This document shows, one piece after another, positions 1 through 12,423 of a stretch of DNA of 64,000 nucleotides (its first letter is position 1; every line of letters begins with the position of its first letter). The notes beneath the pieces are model-generated. The model ran no database searches, had not been told where the DNA came from, and saw only the letters and a program-made list of their open reading frames with translations. The DNA is from Knoxdaviesia capensis (taxonomy: Eukaryota > Ascomycota > Sordariomycetes > Microascales > Gondwanamycetaceae). Position numbers and translations under genes: made by a program. The stretch is from positions 80,235 through 144,234 of the forward strand of contig LNGK01000018.1 in NCBI GenBank assembly GCA_001510575.1, in the 5' to 3' direction.

Positions 1-2700
1 ACCAGGCGTGTTAGTTATGTGGCCAGATAGCCAGGTGGTTTCGGAGACAGCTTACGCGTGCGTCATCATCATTGCCTGGAACATCATCTCATCTAGTTCA
101 CAGTTCTTCGTGAGCGCGTCCTGCTTGCTCTGCGGGAGATGGATCCGCCAGTTGGTAAGCAGGGCTTCAATCCGGCCCAGGTTCTCGTCCTCCGGTCCGT
201 AGATCGGGGGGACTCTCATGAACCGCCCCAAGTTGCGGCCCGCGAGGATCCGGTAGGCAAACGACGAGAACTCGCGGTCCTCGCCAGTGAAGTCTCGGTC
301 TTCAAGTTCCTCAAGGTACATCGGTCGAGGGATGGTCTGGAAGTTGAGAAAAAGAAACCGTTAGGATACACGGAGACAACATGGTTAGAGTTGTAGCATG
401 ACAGAAAAGGCTAGGAACTTACGCCAGAGAGATACTGATGCTCTTCACAGGGCAGAGCCACACCGGCAGGAACATCGTAAAGGAAGAAGTTCGTCTGGCG
501 ATGCACACCGGCGATCATACCGTCCACCACGAACAAATCCCACCACGTGCGTCTCCAGCTCTCCTCCAAGACCGGAATACCGCGTCCGTGGAGAGTGGCA
601 AAGGCCCGGGTATTCAAGTCAATTTCAATGGCAATTCGCTCAACATCGCCCAGCAGCTGCCGGGCGCGGTCCTGCTGACTGGCACCGTCGAGACCAATAA
701 TCAGAAGAAGGAGGGTCTGCACAAGAAATCCGTCCTTGTTGACAGACTGATCGTAGGCTCCCTGTAGCGCCTCGTCGAAGAAACGCGAGCCGGCCGGCCC
801 AGAATCCAGGTACATCGAGCCGACGTACCGGATGGCCGACAGGAGGTGGTTGATCTGGCCGTCACGGGCAATCCGCAAAAGGTCGTCGCGGGGGAGCACG
901 AACGGGTGGGCGGCAAAGAAGTTCCGGTAGAACGAATCGAAGCATCTTTCCGCCATAGACGACACCGGGCCGTGTCCAGGGAGGGCGACGGGGCCGGAGG
1001 TGGATTGCGTAAGCATCAGATGGGCTGATTCGGCCGGATTCGGCACAGAGAGGGTGCGGAAGAGCTGCATGTTGGATATGGAGGCCAGTCCGGGGGTGGA
1101 CGCGGCGAAGGGGCTGGCCGGGTTGGATTCGGGGAGCAGCACCTGCGGGTTGAAGGCCGCAACCGAGGAGGGGATGTCAATGGACGTCGTCATGCCGGGA
1201 ATGCCGTTGCTCATGCTGGCAGAGAGGCCGGGGGCGGCTCCGAGGAGCATTGGGCAGCTGTCCGGGGCTGTTGTAGTCGTGACGTCGGGGGATGAGGAAG
1301 CATGGCGTTTGTTAGGGTTGGCGGCGGGGGCCTTTCGGGGTCCTCTGTAGCCGCGTCGGGAAGCAATATACACGCATTCCGAATCGGAGGCGACACAGCG
1401 GGTGCACGGCGTCAAGCCATCACACTTCAAGTGTTTTCCTCTCTTTGATTTCGGGGACAAGTAGTTTAAGGTCAGCTGGTTGGTCTGATATTTGACGTTG
1501 ATTGATATAGACAACGGAACAGGAAGGAGGGAGGGCTAGGGTTCTGGAACTTTCTAGCACCCGATATCCATCAAGTGAAGGAAGGAGCTGGACAACGGGA
1601 TTCCGATTGCATGTGATACACGGTGTTTTTATTTTAAAAAAAAGGGTATGGGAGGCAATTCAATCTTGGGATTCAACAGTCTGGGCGGGATGATATGAGA
1701 GAGAGCAGGCAAGTTATATGGAGAAACGATACAGGGAGGGGTAGAGCAGATTGGGTGGAAGAAGCACACTTGTGGGCATAGACAGCCAAAGCTCAGAAGC
1801 AGCTCCGGAGCTGAAGTCTCGCCGAGCCAAGGGGAAGTCGGAAAAAGAAAAAAAAGAAAAAAAGAGGGGAGAGATCAAGCAGGTCAGATCAAAAGTCTTG
1901 GCTTCAATTGGGAGGGGGTGCATATGATGTGCGTGTGAAGTTCTGCTGAGTCTCAGACGGCCAGCCTTGAATGGCAAGGGAACAGCAGCATCTCCCCATA
2001 CAACACAGGGCAGGACAGGCCTTGCTGTAACAGGCTTGTTAAAACCGGGGATACCAGATAGCCGGGAAGAAAAGAAAAAACAGGGATCACACAGCACTAC
2101 AGGTATGTAAGTGAGCGTGGAGGGGGTGTCGCGATCTGCGAAGTGAGAGGGGTGGTTCGGGGACTGCAAGGAAGGCATTCGGCGAAGTCCAGTCGTGGTC
2201 GGGGAATATCAGATGCAGAAGCATATCGACGATCGATCTGGAAGCGATGTCCCCAGTAAAATATAGATATATATATAATAAATATATATATATCAATATG
2301 CAGTAAAAAAAGAAATAATCCCCAGTATACCGGCTGTCCCGCTTTCTTCGGATACTTGAAGATTCAGTGGGATATTGACGGTGTAGGGCAAAGTCGAGGG
2401 CGATCAAAGGCAGAACAAAGCAAACACAGTCACAGAGGGGCAACATACACAAGACAGGCAGGCGGCGGTCACCGACTGCTGCAGTAAGCGCGGGTCATTG
2501 AGAGCCGAGATAGCCGGCATGGACAGGCTGGACACGGAAGTGGTTGACGTAACCATCGACGAGGTCGGCGAACTGGAGTTGCTGGCCATGCGCGGGCTTG
2601 GAGAGGCTGTCGAGATGGACGCGGCTACAGCCTTGTTGTCCAGACTCGACGCGGAAGATCGGCCAGTCAAGGCGAGGTCTGGGGCAGTGAAGGATTCCAT
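1..2700 (-). CDS. Zn2Cys6 transcription factor (3' end beyond window)
   Basis: A fungal binuclear zinc-cluster regulator, expected to act in the nucleus on CGG-type sites; its target pathway cannot be read from sequence. Exons as I read them are 2700-2449, 1442-423 and 336-56. A further intron begins at 55 (GTAAGC, with a CTAAC branch site near 13-17), so the gene runs off the left edge. Joining exons 1 and 2 gives a canonical cluster: C81-x2-C84-x6-C91-x5-C97-x2-C100-x6-C107. A Ser/Thr-rich leader of about 80 residues precedes it. Residues of roughly 250-517 resemble the fungal middle homology region, including a W-R-R-T-W-W-D-L stretch and, near the last visible residues, a D-E-M-M-F-Q motif. 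The start at 2700 is the first Met in frame with the cluster. The first intron is 1006 nt, long for a fungus. Upstream is a GA-rich leader. Family call is firm; specific regulator unknown. Confidence 0.85.
1443..2448 (-). other. 1006-nt intron splitting the zinc cluster
   Basis: The donor GTATGT (2448-2443) directly follows the second cluster Cys codon, and the acceptor AG (1444-1443) directly precedes the codons for R-G-K-H-L-K-C. The interior holds an AT microsatellite near 2262-2297 and an A-rich patch, and I found no additional in-frame exon that would preserve C-x6-C spacing. An internal promoter or retained form is possible. Confidence 0.7.
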
Positions 2701-5700
2701 TGGCGAGAGCAGGCGAGACGAGGCTCGGGAGGTGACGGGAAAAAAAAAAAAAGAGGCTGTAGCTGCAAGTCCCTCGAGACGTAGTATTCTAGGTGAGTGT
2801 TGAACCCGTTGCGTGAGACCCGGGTCCTCGGGGAGAGTTTTCTTTTGTCTTGAGCCTCTCACAAAGCTGGAAGGCAGGTTTCGTCGGACTTGAGGATAGT
2901 GGAGGCAGCTGGAAACGCCACCTTGTTGTCTCCAGAAAAGAAAAGAAAGAAAGAAACAGCTTCGAATAATTGATCTAGAATCAAACGCAATGAGATCTAG
3001 ATCTTTTCTTCAAGAAAAATATCGAAAGGCGAGAAACGACCAAGAAACCGCAAATTTTATATCGCAGCGTGATGATAAATCAACATCGACCTACAGAGAT
3101 AACGAAATAGAGAAGAGAAAGAGGAAAAAACGAAAAAGAAAAGAGGAACTAGATCGATCGGAATGGATCCAGCCGAGAGATGAGAAAGATAGCCCGAGGT
3201 TCTTCAATTTCCCCTCTTGTTCAGTAGTGGTATGGCCGCGTTTGGAGGTGGTTGTGGCAGAAAAATTGGACGTGAGGGAAGAGGAAGCGAACGGAACGGA
3301 AAATGGAATGAGGGACGGGAAGGAAAAGAAGAAATCAAGATGTTCGGGGTTTCCTCCTTCAAGGGACTGTCAGGAAGCGCCAAGGACTGTCTTTTTGTTT
3401 GTCTTTGGAGCGGGTGTGTAGCCACACCTTCAGAATAAGAAGAGTGAGGCGGGGGGCAGAACGACAGAATTGGATATACCCCCGATCGACCGGGGAGGAA
3501 GAAGAAAGAGTTTGGGGCGTTTCTATTCAATAGCCTCAGGGCGCCCCATCCTCCCCAGCGAAATCCTTCTAGGCCAAGCCAGACCAGCCCCGATCTTTCA
3601 AGGTTGGGGGAGTTCATGATTGGAGTGGAGTGGGTGGCTCTGCAAGGATGCATGGACTCACTCACCAGTCACCACACAATATGTGCATTCTGGGACACCT
3701 GCATGATCGAGTCGAGGGTAAAAAAGTGAAGAAAACAAATAAGTAAGTGGCCGAGATTTGATGGAATTTGCAGGACACAGTCACCAATCCGCCTTTCGGA
3801 GTGTGAGGCAATATAGCTGCTTCTCCTGCCTTCTTCTCTGAGATAACGTTATACGACTATCTCGGGCTAAACACTGGAATTCAAGCCCCTTGGGTTGAAT
3901 CTTTGGATGGATTCTTTTTCTAAATTATATATCATATCATCATGATTCAGTGGAACACCCGAACCCTACTGATAAAGCTATTCCCAGTCAAATCTGACCT
4001 CGAAGCCCAGCTGCAAGCCATATATTCTCGGCATAGAGTGGAAAGATGTGGGCTGTCTGAAATGCTCCCCTCCCAGCCCGGGCAAGGTCGACTGGTGGGA
4101 CGTTAACACCACCTATATAACGCACTTCTTGTATCTATTACGAACCTCTGACTCAAAAAAGAGGTGACCAGTAAGTAGTTCGATTAAACGCTTCAATGAG
4201 GGCCGTGTATATCACGATAATTCCAAGCACTTGCAGAAAGACAGTCTGTGCAATGGAGTCATGTTGTGCAAAACCACCAACCGGGCTTCCTGGTTGCTTT
4301 CATCTAGAAGCTTCGCAGTGCGGTCGGAAGACATATCACGATAACTCATAGTAAGTGTCATGGTGGTTTATGCAGCAAGCCGAGCTCCGTATGATAGAGT
4401 AAGCCGTACAGTCCATTTTCAATTAATTTGTGTGAATAGGGCTCGGCCCTGAATTCTGCACCTTCTTCTTTTCTTGTATCTCAACTCGAGCACTGCTCCA
4501 TACCCCCATCCATCGTCTATCGTCTGCATAGCGGCAGGAGCATCCATCTCAGAGAGGCAATTACGGCTATAGCAATATCGCTGAAGATTATTCCAGTATC
4601 CAGTACAAGGCTGTGCTCAACAACAAATGTTTACCAGGTGTATTACAGAGCTGTGATTTTTCTCCGCCGAGTATGTTCTCAAGCCCCGGGCACGGCGATG
4701 CTAGACGCAAGTCCCGTAGTCGCCGATTATCAGTCCCCTCCAAGAGAACCCTTCTCTCAGATATACTTCAGCTAGCCCCCCAATGCGCCCGTTCCACCCC
4801 CCTCTTTCAACAACTCCCCCCATTCCTGCATGCCATGATTTATTCCCATTCGTCCTCGTATATCCTGGCTTTTCCCGAACAAAGCGAACCTGGCTGGCGT
4901 GCTATGCAACCCCGATGATGAGATGACGCCTTCACATCCTCGCCGTGGCTTGTTTCCTCCACGTCGAGGCCAGCTTCCGACCTGTCCTGCCTTCCCGCAG
5001 CCTCACATCCGAGCAAAAAAGTTCTCGGCCCACACACACCCCCGTAAACACGGTCGCCCGCGCGCCCCGGATCTTCCACATCCCGATCTCTGAATCCTGC
5101 GGAATCTCTACTCACGAAAGTCCATCCGCCGACACCCCGGTGGACCTTTTTTTTCGTTGTTCGACACAAACAGAAACGCCCAGACTCGGTCCTCGGGCTC
5201 CACGATCCAACGATGCCGAGTCGAAGAGCTGGAACAAAGATGGCAACCGATAAATCTCAAGCCAGAGGAGAGGTCGCCGCAACAACAACTGGTCGAGCTA
5301 GAGTTGTCACATACTAGCTAACCCAGAGGAAAAGTGACGGTGGCTTGTCCGAGTTTAGGCCGGATGTTCCTGTTTAGGGCTCCGCTCACCAAGTTTCGCC
5401 GAACGAATGCTTGTTGGATTATTTTGGACTTTCGGCATTCGATGGAATTTGCGGGAAATACTCACCGAATCGTGCCCGGTTTTGGCCAAAATCCCGACAT
5501 CAGTATTGCAGGAAAAAAAGTCTTTTGCGTTCACATGAGCTGCATCGCTCATAATCCCAGTATATCGGGCCCGTTTTGTCTACATACGAGCCTAGCCGGA
5601 GCCAACCATCCCACGCCTGGGAGACATATTTCGGCAGCCTCGACGAAATACACGATCCTTCGAAGTACGGCTGTGGTTCACGTATGTTCTCAATAAACTC

Positions 5701-8169
5701 GTCATTGAATTTGATCAGGTCAAATTCCAGCGCGAGTCCTTGCGGAGCATGAAAAGCAGTCGTGCCATCACTCTTAAGTCGCAACCGAGGTGTGCAAGCG
5801 AGCACTAAGTTTACCGACCCGGGAGTAGGCAAGGTATGCATGTAGAAGAGGGGGAAACAAACACATACCATCCTCGAAGATTTGAGGCAACGGGCCTGCT
5901 GATGCCGCAACACCCAAGTTTTCTGGTTTCTGCTCACAGAAGTGAGCAACGCTCGCAGCAGCGCCAACGAGGATCTGCTGGCAGCGCAGTAAGGGGGGGT
6001 TGGACAAGGTGAGGGCCCTTGGAAGATTCTCTCAGGGCTTCCCGGAATGGTGAGGATATAAGACCGCGTTTTGGGATATTCAGCAAAAACAAGATAAAAA
6101 CTGATGTAGTAGACGAAGAGTCCGCGGTTTGCCCCGATATGATTTCCTGTGCGTGGCCAGTATATGTATGGATAAACACTTGAGTAGAGGGTCGTTAGTT
6201 TAGCCTAGGGTTAGGGTTATACTTACCGTGCACCCGGCGCGTCCGACGGAGATGAACGGGGAAGCAGCACCCTTAGACGTCTGTGGCACCTTTCTCTTCT
6301 GTTTTTTTTGTCTTCTTATGAGTCAGGCTGGGCGCGGCGAAAGGCGCCCCCCTCGGGGCTTTCGAAGTCTTCGGTTCGCAGTGAAGGGGAAGCTAAGTGC
6401 CGAGAGTTATCCCAGCACCTCGCAGACATTCAGATCGAGCCAAAGTCCGCCTTTCGACTGGAAATAATGCAACCACATCGGGGATACCTCCGCCAGAGCC
6501 GGGACATGGACGTCGTGGTAGGGTGTTGGTGCACTCAGACCAGAGTTGCAGGAAGTGATTCACTCTATTGCTGGGATGCGTCTATGATCCTGTTTCTTGA
6601 CATACAAAACATCCGCTTCTCCTTCTTTGGCCTGCTTGCTAACTTTCCCCGAGAAACTCCACGACACTAGATAGGTAACCTTTGCCCAGCTTCCGCTAAG
6701 TTGCAAAGTGCCCGCCCTACCAATACGAATTACAACATTTATTCTATTCGGGGGCCCAGATGCTGGCAGGGCACTATCCTAGCCGGGCCGTGTACGGTGT
6801 CTTGTGTCATACCGGCGCAGGATGTCTGTCCTGGGCGATACCGGGAGAGTAGTGCAGGCAAGCGGGCAGTCTGTGCCTCCAGAGTGACTGGCTGTCATCT
6901 CTGGACATATTTGCCAGCATGTACTTTCGAAGAAGCTGAATCCAGGACCTACCGTCCAGGTTTACTGGAAGCCTGACCTACACCGTTCCATATCGTCCCC
7001 AGTATGGCTGTTCTTAAGTCATTCTCCATAAACGCATGGCTCCGTGCTTCTCATGGCGGTGTGGTTGGCCGAAGCAGAGAGGAGGCCCAAGTGGGACGGG
7101 ACACGCCCGGACCGCCGCAATTCACCGGTAGATAAAGCACGATGCGGGAAAGCGCGTATCCAGAGTCCTATTCCAACTCGCGATATCAGTGGTCGTTTAG
7201 GTCCCGCGCTGCCCATGCGTACATACCCAGGACCCCCAAGATCGAGAGAATAAGGCCAGCCTGTGGTATCTTGAGACATGCACGACGGGAAGATAACCCC
7301 CAGCATAAGAGATCTCTTGAGATAGGTGATAAACTCTCTCACGTGCGCGGACGCCACACCCACACTATGCCCGGCATAGCCATCCCTGCATATTCCATTC
7401 CGCCGTTTTGTCTCACACACTCTCCCCCCTCTCTCGATTGTGGTCCGTTCTCTTCCGCGGTGGTCCATTGCACAGGCGTTCGAGTTGTTGTCATCTTGCC
7501 CCCTTCATCCTGTGAGACATCCCTTGCACGTGTGTCGGACGACGCCTCGTGTCCCCGCCCTGTGCACTCAGCCATCAGACATGCATCCCCTCACCCACAG
7601 GCACGACAGGTAAGAAGCACCAGAAAAGATTCTTCAGATTGTCTCTCCTCCATCTCATTCTCTCTCTATAAGCGTCCGAGACCATGTCCGTTATACCCTA
7701 GCATCATCATTAAAGCACACAGAAAAAAAAGAGAACAGCCTGCCGAGTCCCCCTCCATCATGGACGAAAACTCGACAAAAAGAAAAGCCAAGATTCCCCT
7801 CCAGCCATCCCAGCCAAGGTGGACAGTCAACACCTGCCAGAGATGTATGTAAAATCTTAATACGTAAAAAGAAAAGAGAGCCAGGAGAAGAGGTTTGAGC
7901 TCCGGGGGAAATTGGAGCACAACCACGGCCTCTTTTGCTTTTACCCACATAGAGAGAGAGAATCCCTTCCACCGAGTCTCCAACACCAACCACAACGTCA
8001 TTACGCCAGGCGATAGTTCATACACCACACATCTTCACGACCCAATCTTGACATTAATAAGCCTCACAGAGGTTGGTTTCGACAGGCGTTGGGTGGCAGG
8101 AAGACGGAGTAGAGGAGGATGATTGTCGCGGCTCACTACTGATCCACTGACCCAGCCAGAGTGTGTCGT
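2701..8169. other. Gene-poor intergenic stretch
   Basis: I see no convincing gene here. Bases 2701-3450 are purine-rich on the plus strand and probably include the 5' leader and promoter of the regulator. The middle part is mixed-composition sequence with many short open frames but no domain. A double TTAGGG motif lies at 6205-6220. From about 7400 the plus strand becomes CT-rich, ahead of a short frame at 7760-7852 (about 30 residues, ending C-Q-R-C-M) in a good start context. No downstream exon keeps that frame open, so it may be a relic or an upstream frame. Weak exon-like pieces lie on the minus strand at 5500-6007. Confidence 0.6.
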
Positions 8170-10668
8170 TTACTTAAGAAGATCGCTCGGCTTGGTGATA
8201 GTGTTGGCCTTGACCCAGCCCTTGACATCAGCACCCGAAGCAGCGATCGAGCCGAGAAGGCCGTGCTGGGTCTTGACGCCATTGATACGGTGAGTCGAGT
8301 TCAGGTTCTTAACAGCAACCATCTGGTAGCAAGTGGCACCACCCTGGCGAGAGACAATGGTCGAGTAGGCAAGGAAGTACTCCCAGATCTGAGTAGTCAT
8401 GGAATGATTAGGTTAGCAAAAGAGAAACGAGAAAAGGGGGGAATTTGATGGAGAAAGAGAGAGAGAGAACTTACGCGGTACCAGCGCTTTCCGTACTTGG
8501 CCTCGACAAGCTCCTTGTTGCCAAGCCAGTTCCGGTACCAGCGCCACAGAGTGGCCGAGTAGTGCACACCAATGGTATCAACGCTCTTGACCTCAAATCC
8601 AGCAGACTCCAGCGAGCTGATGTAGAAGCCGAGAGGGGTCGAGGCGTCGGCACCCGGGAAGACGTATTTGTTCATGAAGATACCCCACTGGAGGTCCTCG
8701 TACTGCCAAGCGCGGCGAAGACCGGCGCACTGCAGGAACAGAACACCATCGTCATCAAGCATGTTGTAGACCTGGTTCAGGAAGCCGGTGAAGTGACGGA
8801 TGCCGACGTGCTCGGCCATCTCAACGCAGGTAATCTTCTTGTAGCCACCCTCGGGAACCGGAATATCGCGGTAGTCCATGCATAGAATCTTGCTCTGCTC
8901 CTCGGGAATGCCAATCTTGCGGAGCGAGGCATTGCCCCAGGCAGTCTGGTTGCGGCCAAGGGTGACACCGGTAGCGTGAGCGCCAAAGTTCTGCGAAGCA
9001 TAGCGAGCGAGAGTACCCCAACCGCAGCCAATGTCGAGGAGGGTCTCGCCCTTCTGGAGGTCGATCTTCTCGCAAATGACGGCCATCTTGTTGTCCTGAA
9101 GCTGCTCGAGAGTCTCCTCGACCTCGGTGTTGCTGATGATTCCGGAAGTGTACACCATGCGCGGGCCGAGGAACCAGCCGTAGAAGTCGTCACCGCGGTC
9201 GTAGTGGTCGCGGACCTGCTCCTCATCCTGCGAGCGAGTGTGCATGATGGCCTCAGGAACAAGGCCGAGAAGCACGTGGCGGAACATGCCCAGGGTGAAG
9301 CGGTAGCTGGCCCAGTCATGGCGGTACTCCATCACCTCGAGGCAGTCGTGGTTGAACTCGACATCACCGTCAAAGAACATCTCCAGGAAGGTCTCCATGG
9401 GGATCTTGTTCTTGCCATGGTACTTGGCACGGTCGGCCTCCTTCTTGAAGGTGAGGTAGTATTCAATGGGGCGTCCGGGAAGCTTGACCTTTTCGTTCTT
9501 GCGAGGGCTGATGGACGAGAAAACCACATACCAGCCGCACAGCAGAGGAATTGTGGTGAAGAGAGCGAAGAAGAGTGCAGTCTTCAGGCCACCGCCAACC
9601 TTCCAGGCCATATAGTAGGGGACCAGGGCCAAGACGGAGAGGAGTCCAATGAATGAGAAGGATTCGGTGCCAGCTCCATCGGCGGGGAGGGGAGCATTTG
9701 GAATAGTAGGGGACTATATGCGAGACAAGAAGAAGAAAAAAGTCAGGGCGGTGGTTAGATTGAGGGCACACAAGATGATAGATAGGTGAGGCACGCCACG
9801 CCCACGCTGTACAGAATGTGCGTGATGTGACAGGGAAACAAACGCGGAAAACAGCTCAGTAGGGTTCTGGGGTTCAGATAAGGAACAAGCTCCCGATGGT
9901 ACTGATAAGGGAACAATGGGGAAACTGCCGCCGAATGACAGGGCTTGGATAAGGGGCACAAAAACAAGAACCACACACCAGGTCAGGGTTCCAAGTAGCC
10001 CGTCAAGTACCTCCAATTGGCTGAAGAGTTGGCCACAGCACAAGATTGGCCAGACCTCTCGAAATGTGGGGGGAGGNNNNNNNNNNNNGGGGGGGGGGGG
10101 GGGGGGGGGGGGGATTAGGAGATTAGGGAGCAGACTCAATTGGGCTGGCTGGGGGCCAGAAGACCAGCGAAGCAACCACACCTCGCAGGAGAGGAAAAAA
10201 AAAAAAGATGCGGTGAGGCCAAACGGTGTGTGTGAGTGTGTGTGTGAGTGTGTGATTGGTATCGCAAGCTCTCAGAAAGGATCTGGCTGTGTTTCCATTC
10301 CAACTCACCGAGTGATGGTGATAGTTGGAACTTCGCACAGCCAATTCATTTCTTGGTGGATTTTTCAGCAGCTTCTTTGTTCTCACGCCGTCATATTCCC
10401 CCCTCCAAGGCTCACTATCGAGCCACCCCACCTTGGAGTTTGTCATCGGCTCAGGGGCTCAAGCTTTGAAGCCAGCTGTCTCTCTCCCTCTCTCTCTCTC
10501 CAGATTGGCCATTGGGGAACAGAACTGAACATCTTCATGGAAACATCACCACAGCTTGCTTACCTTGGTCAGCGGAACGCCCACATCCTCGCCCTTTTCA
10601 ATTGTGGGCTTGCTGGGAGGAGGAGTGGGAATGAATGTGAAGTCTAAAGACTTCGGATCGAGAGACAT
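8170..10668 (-). CDS. Sphingolipid C9-methyltransferase
   Basis: Predicted to add the C9 methyl group to the sphingoid base of fungal glucosylceramide using S-adenosylmethionine, at ER/Golgi membranes. Exons 10668-10564, 9713-8475 and 8388-8170 give 520 residues, the usual family size. Two hydrophobic helices lie near residues 55-75 and 79-102. The cyclopropane-fatty-acid-synthase-like catalytic domain follows, with the SAM motif D-I-G-C-G-W-G-T near residue 262 and the upstream H-Y-D-R-G-D-D-F-Y motif typical of this group. The start at 10668 (M-S-L-D-P-K) gives the proline-rich N-terminus expected for fungal orthologues. Splice junctions are GTAAGC/TAG and GTAAGT/CAG. Odd point: intron 1 is 850 nt and contains an assembly gap. 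Fungi often carry two paralogues, so I give no symbol. Confidence 0.93.
9714..10563 (-). other. 850-nt first intron of the methyltransferase gene
   Basis: Inferred from the donor GTAAGC after the L-T-K codons and the acceptor TATAG before S-P-T-I-P. It holds GT-rich tracts (about 10223-10257), a CT tract (about 10480-10500) and a gap. No intermediate exon is needed to make a family-like protein. Confidence 0.65.
10065..10113. repeat. G homopolymer with 12-N gap
   Basis: A short G run is followed by 12 Ns (10077-10088) and then 25 consecutive Gs (10089-10113). This is probably a collapsed or unresolved homopolymer inside the long intron rather than a biological junction. Confidence 0.9.
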
Positions 10669-12423
10669 GATGAAGAACAGCCGCTAGATAGCGGGACGGA
10701 GAGCTTGATTGTGTCTATATTTAGAGAGATAGAGGATGAGTACTGCGAAGCGATGAGGAGATCAGAGATATAGAGTGGAGGAGGGAAGAAGATGCAAGAG
10801 GAGTGAAGAAGAGAGGAAGACGGGAGAGAAAGATGGAGATGAAGATAACGAGGTCTGGGTTGGGGAGGCCCGGGCCTTATTAAGAAATCAGGAGATGGGA
10901 AGGAACGAGATCAGCTTAAGAGAGACACATATGCACATACCGGGGGGGAGAGGTAATCTGGAGTAAACCGGAGAAAAGAAGAAACGAGGAAGGAAGAGGA
11001 AAAGGGGAGAGAGGAATGAAGAAGGAACGAAGAGAGGAAAAGGAAAGAACAGGTCAGGATCAGCAGCGGCTTGGTTTTTTTGGCCCTTCCACACAATTGA
11101 AAATTGGAACAAGGAAGGAGATGGACAGACCACACTAGCTTATCCTCTTTCAGGGGGAAGGGACGAACGGCCTGAGAAGGGGGCAAAAGGGAAGGAAACA
11201 CAATACAGGTACCAGGAACAAGGCACGGAAGGTGCTGCTTCAAGTTCAGTATACCGTTTAACTGCATACGGGTACTGACATAGACCACTTCGCAGGCCCT
11301 GCAAGCACTATAATGCTCGGTACTTGTAGCAAGTCGCCCGTTCTGGCTGTGCTGGGCTGTCCCATTCCTGGCTCCAACCCCCTGACCAACCCCCCCGATT
11401 AGGCACCAGAATTACCAAATTCGCCTGGGAAGCATTGCCAAGTTTACGGTGCAAGTATCGGTTAGCGCTGTCAATTTTGTTTGCACACACACTTACACAA
11501 AGACAACAGTACAATCAGTTTCAGCGGAAGCAGGCCATGCAATCCATTTCATCTCACGTGCAGTGGTTCCAAGGACCACAATCTAAGACCATGTCATGCC
11601 ACCCGATATCAGTTCAACAGGGGCAGCTTCCGTCCTTTGTTCCTTCCCTTCTTTTCTCTCGTCCTGAAGCGCGGAAGGTGCAAACGTGAACATGAGAATC
11701 TGGGAAGGAGCAATCAAGCCCGACGGCCGGCGATTCTTCGGGTTACGTACGGCCCACCCACAAAAGTTTGGGGCCAAAAGTTCGATGGAGCTGTTCAAAA
11801 TTACTCCATTGGCTGGTTGTTCGGAGAATGTTCACGTTTTTCTTTATTTTCATGTTAGCGGTTCCTTCTGCGAAGTCTCGAACATGTGCGGGAAAAAAAA
11901 AAAAGGCCAAACTCAAAACAAGGAAGCCACCGCCGCCGCCAGACGATGGATCCCGGGCGGATGTGGGTCTTAGGGTTTACTAGGGTTGTTACGTTAGGGT
12001 TAAACTGGAAACATCACCAGCTTCACACAGATTCGATAGACATAAATAGAGAGGTAAGGTTCAGAGTCCGGAATCACTAACATCACATCGTTCACAGAAG
12101 CTTCCCTGAAAGGGATAACTCGTTTGTTTATCCTAAGACTAATGCGATCAAAGCTTCGAACCCCCAAAGTTGAGCGGGACGAGCGGGCTCTATATGGACT
12201 CGTAAAGATGTCTCGTCCGGAGTCCGCGGGATTTTGCAGTTTCCACCCCGTGTCTTGGCTTTCCGGCTCCAACCTTCCCCTCCCCCTGATACCACTAACA
12301 CCCACCAAAGCTGTGTCTCGCCTGGCTTCAGCCCGCTGCAGGAATCGATTATGCTGCAGGAAGATCGTCAGTCGCGCCGTCCGCGGAAATTCTGGTGCCT
12401 CCAATCACGGCTGGGGTTGGTGA
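10669..12423. other. Intergenic: methyltransferase promoter and lyase 3' flank
   Basis: Bases 10680-11090 are strongly GA-rich on the plus strand, so pyrimidine-rich on the transcribed strand, as in many fungal promoters and leaders. Further on is unremarkable sequence with a cluster of TAGGGTT motifs at 11969-12004. No coding region is supported. Confidence 0.6.

Noticed and set aside
5500..6007. Exon-like pieces on the minus strand with a GTATGT donor and a possible 65-nt intron
   Set aside because: They join in frame but give no recognisable protein, no clear start and ordinary base composition; at best a relic.
7142..7852. A 236-codon frame, including a nice start at 7760 and a C-Q-R-C end
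   Set aside because: The translation is Ser/Pro/His-rich and domain-free. The late ATG could begin a zinc-cluster gene, but every downstream acceptor I tried runs into a stop at or soon after the junction.
8976..9656. A 226-codon open frame opposite the methyltransferase gene
   Set aside because: It is fully antisense to a well-supported catalytic domain and has no recognisable motif.
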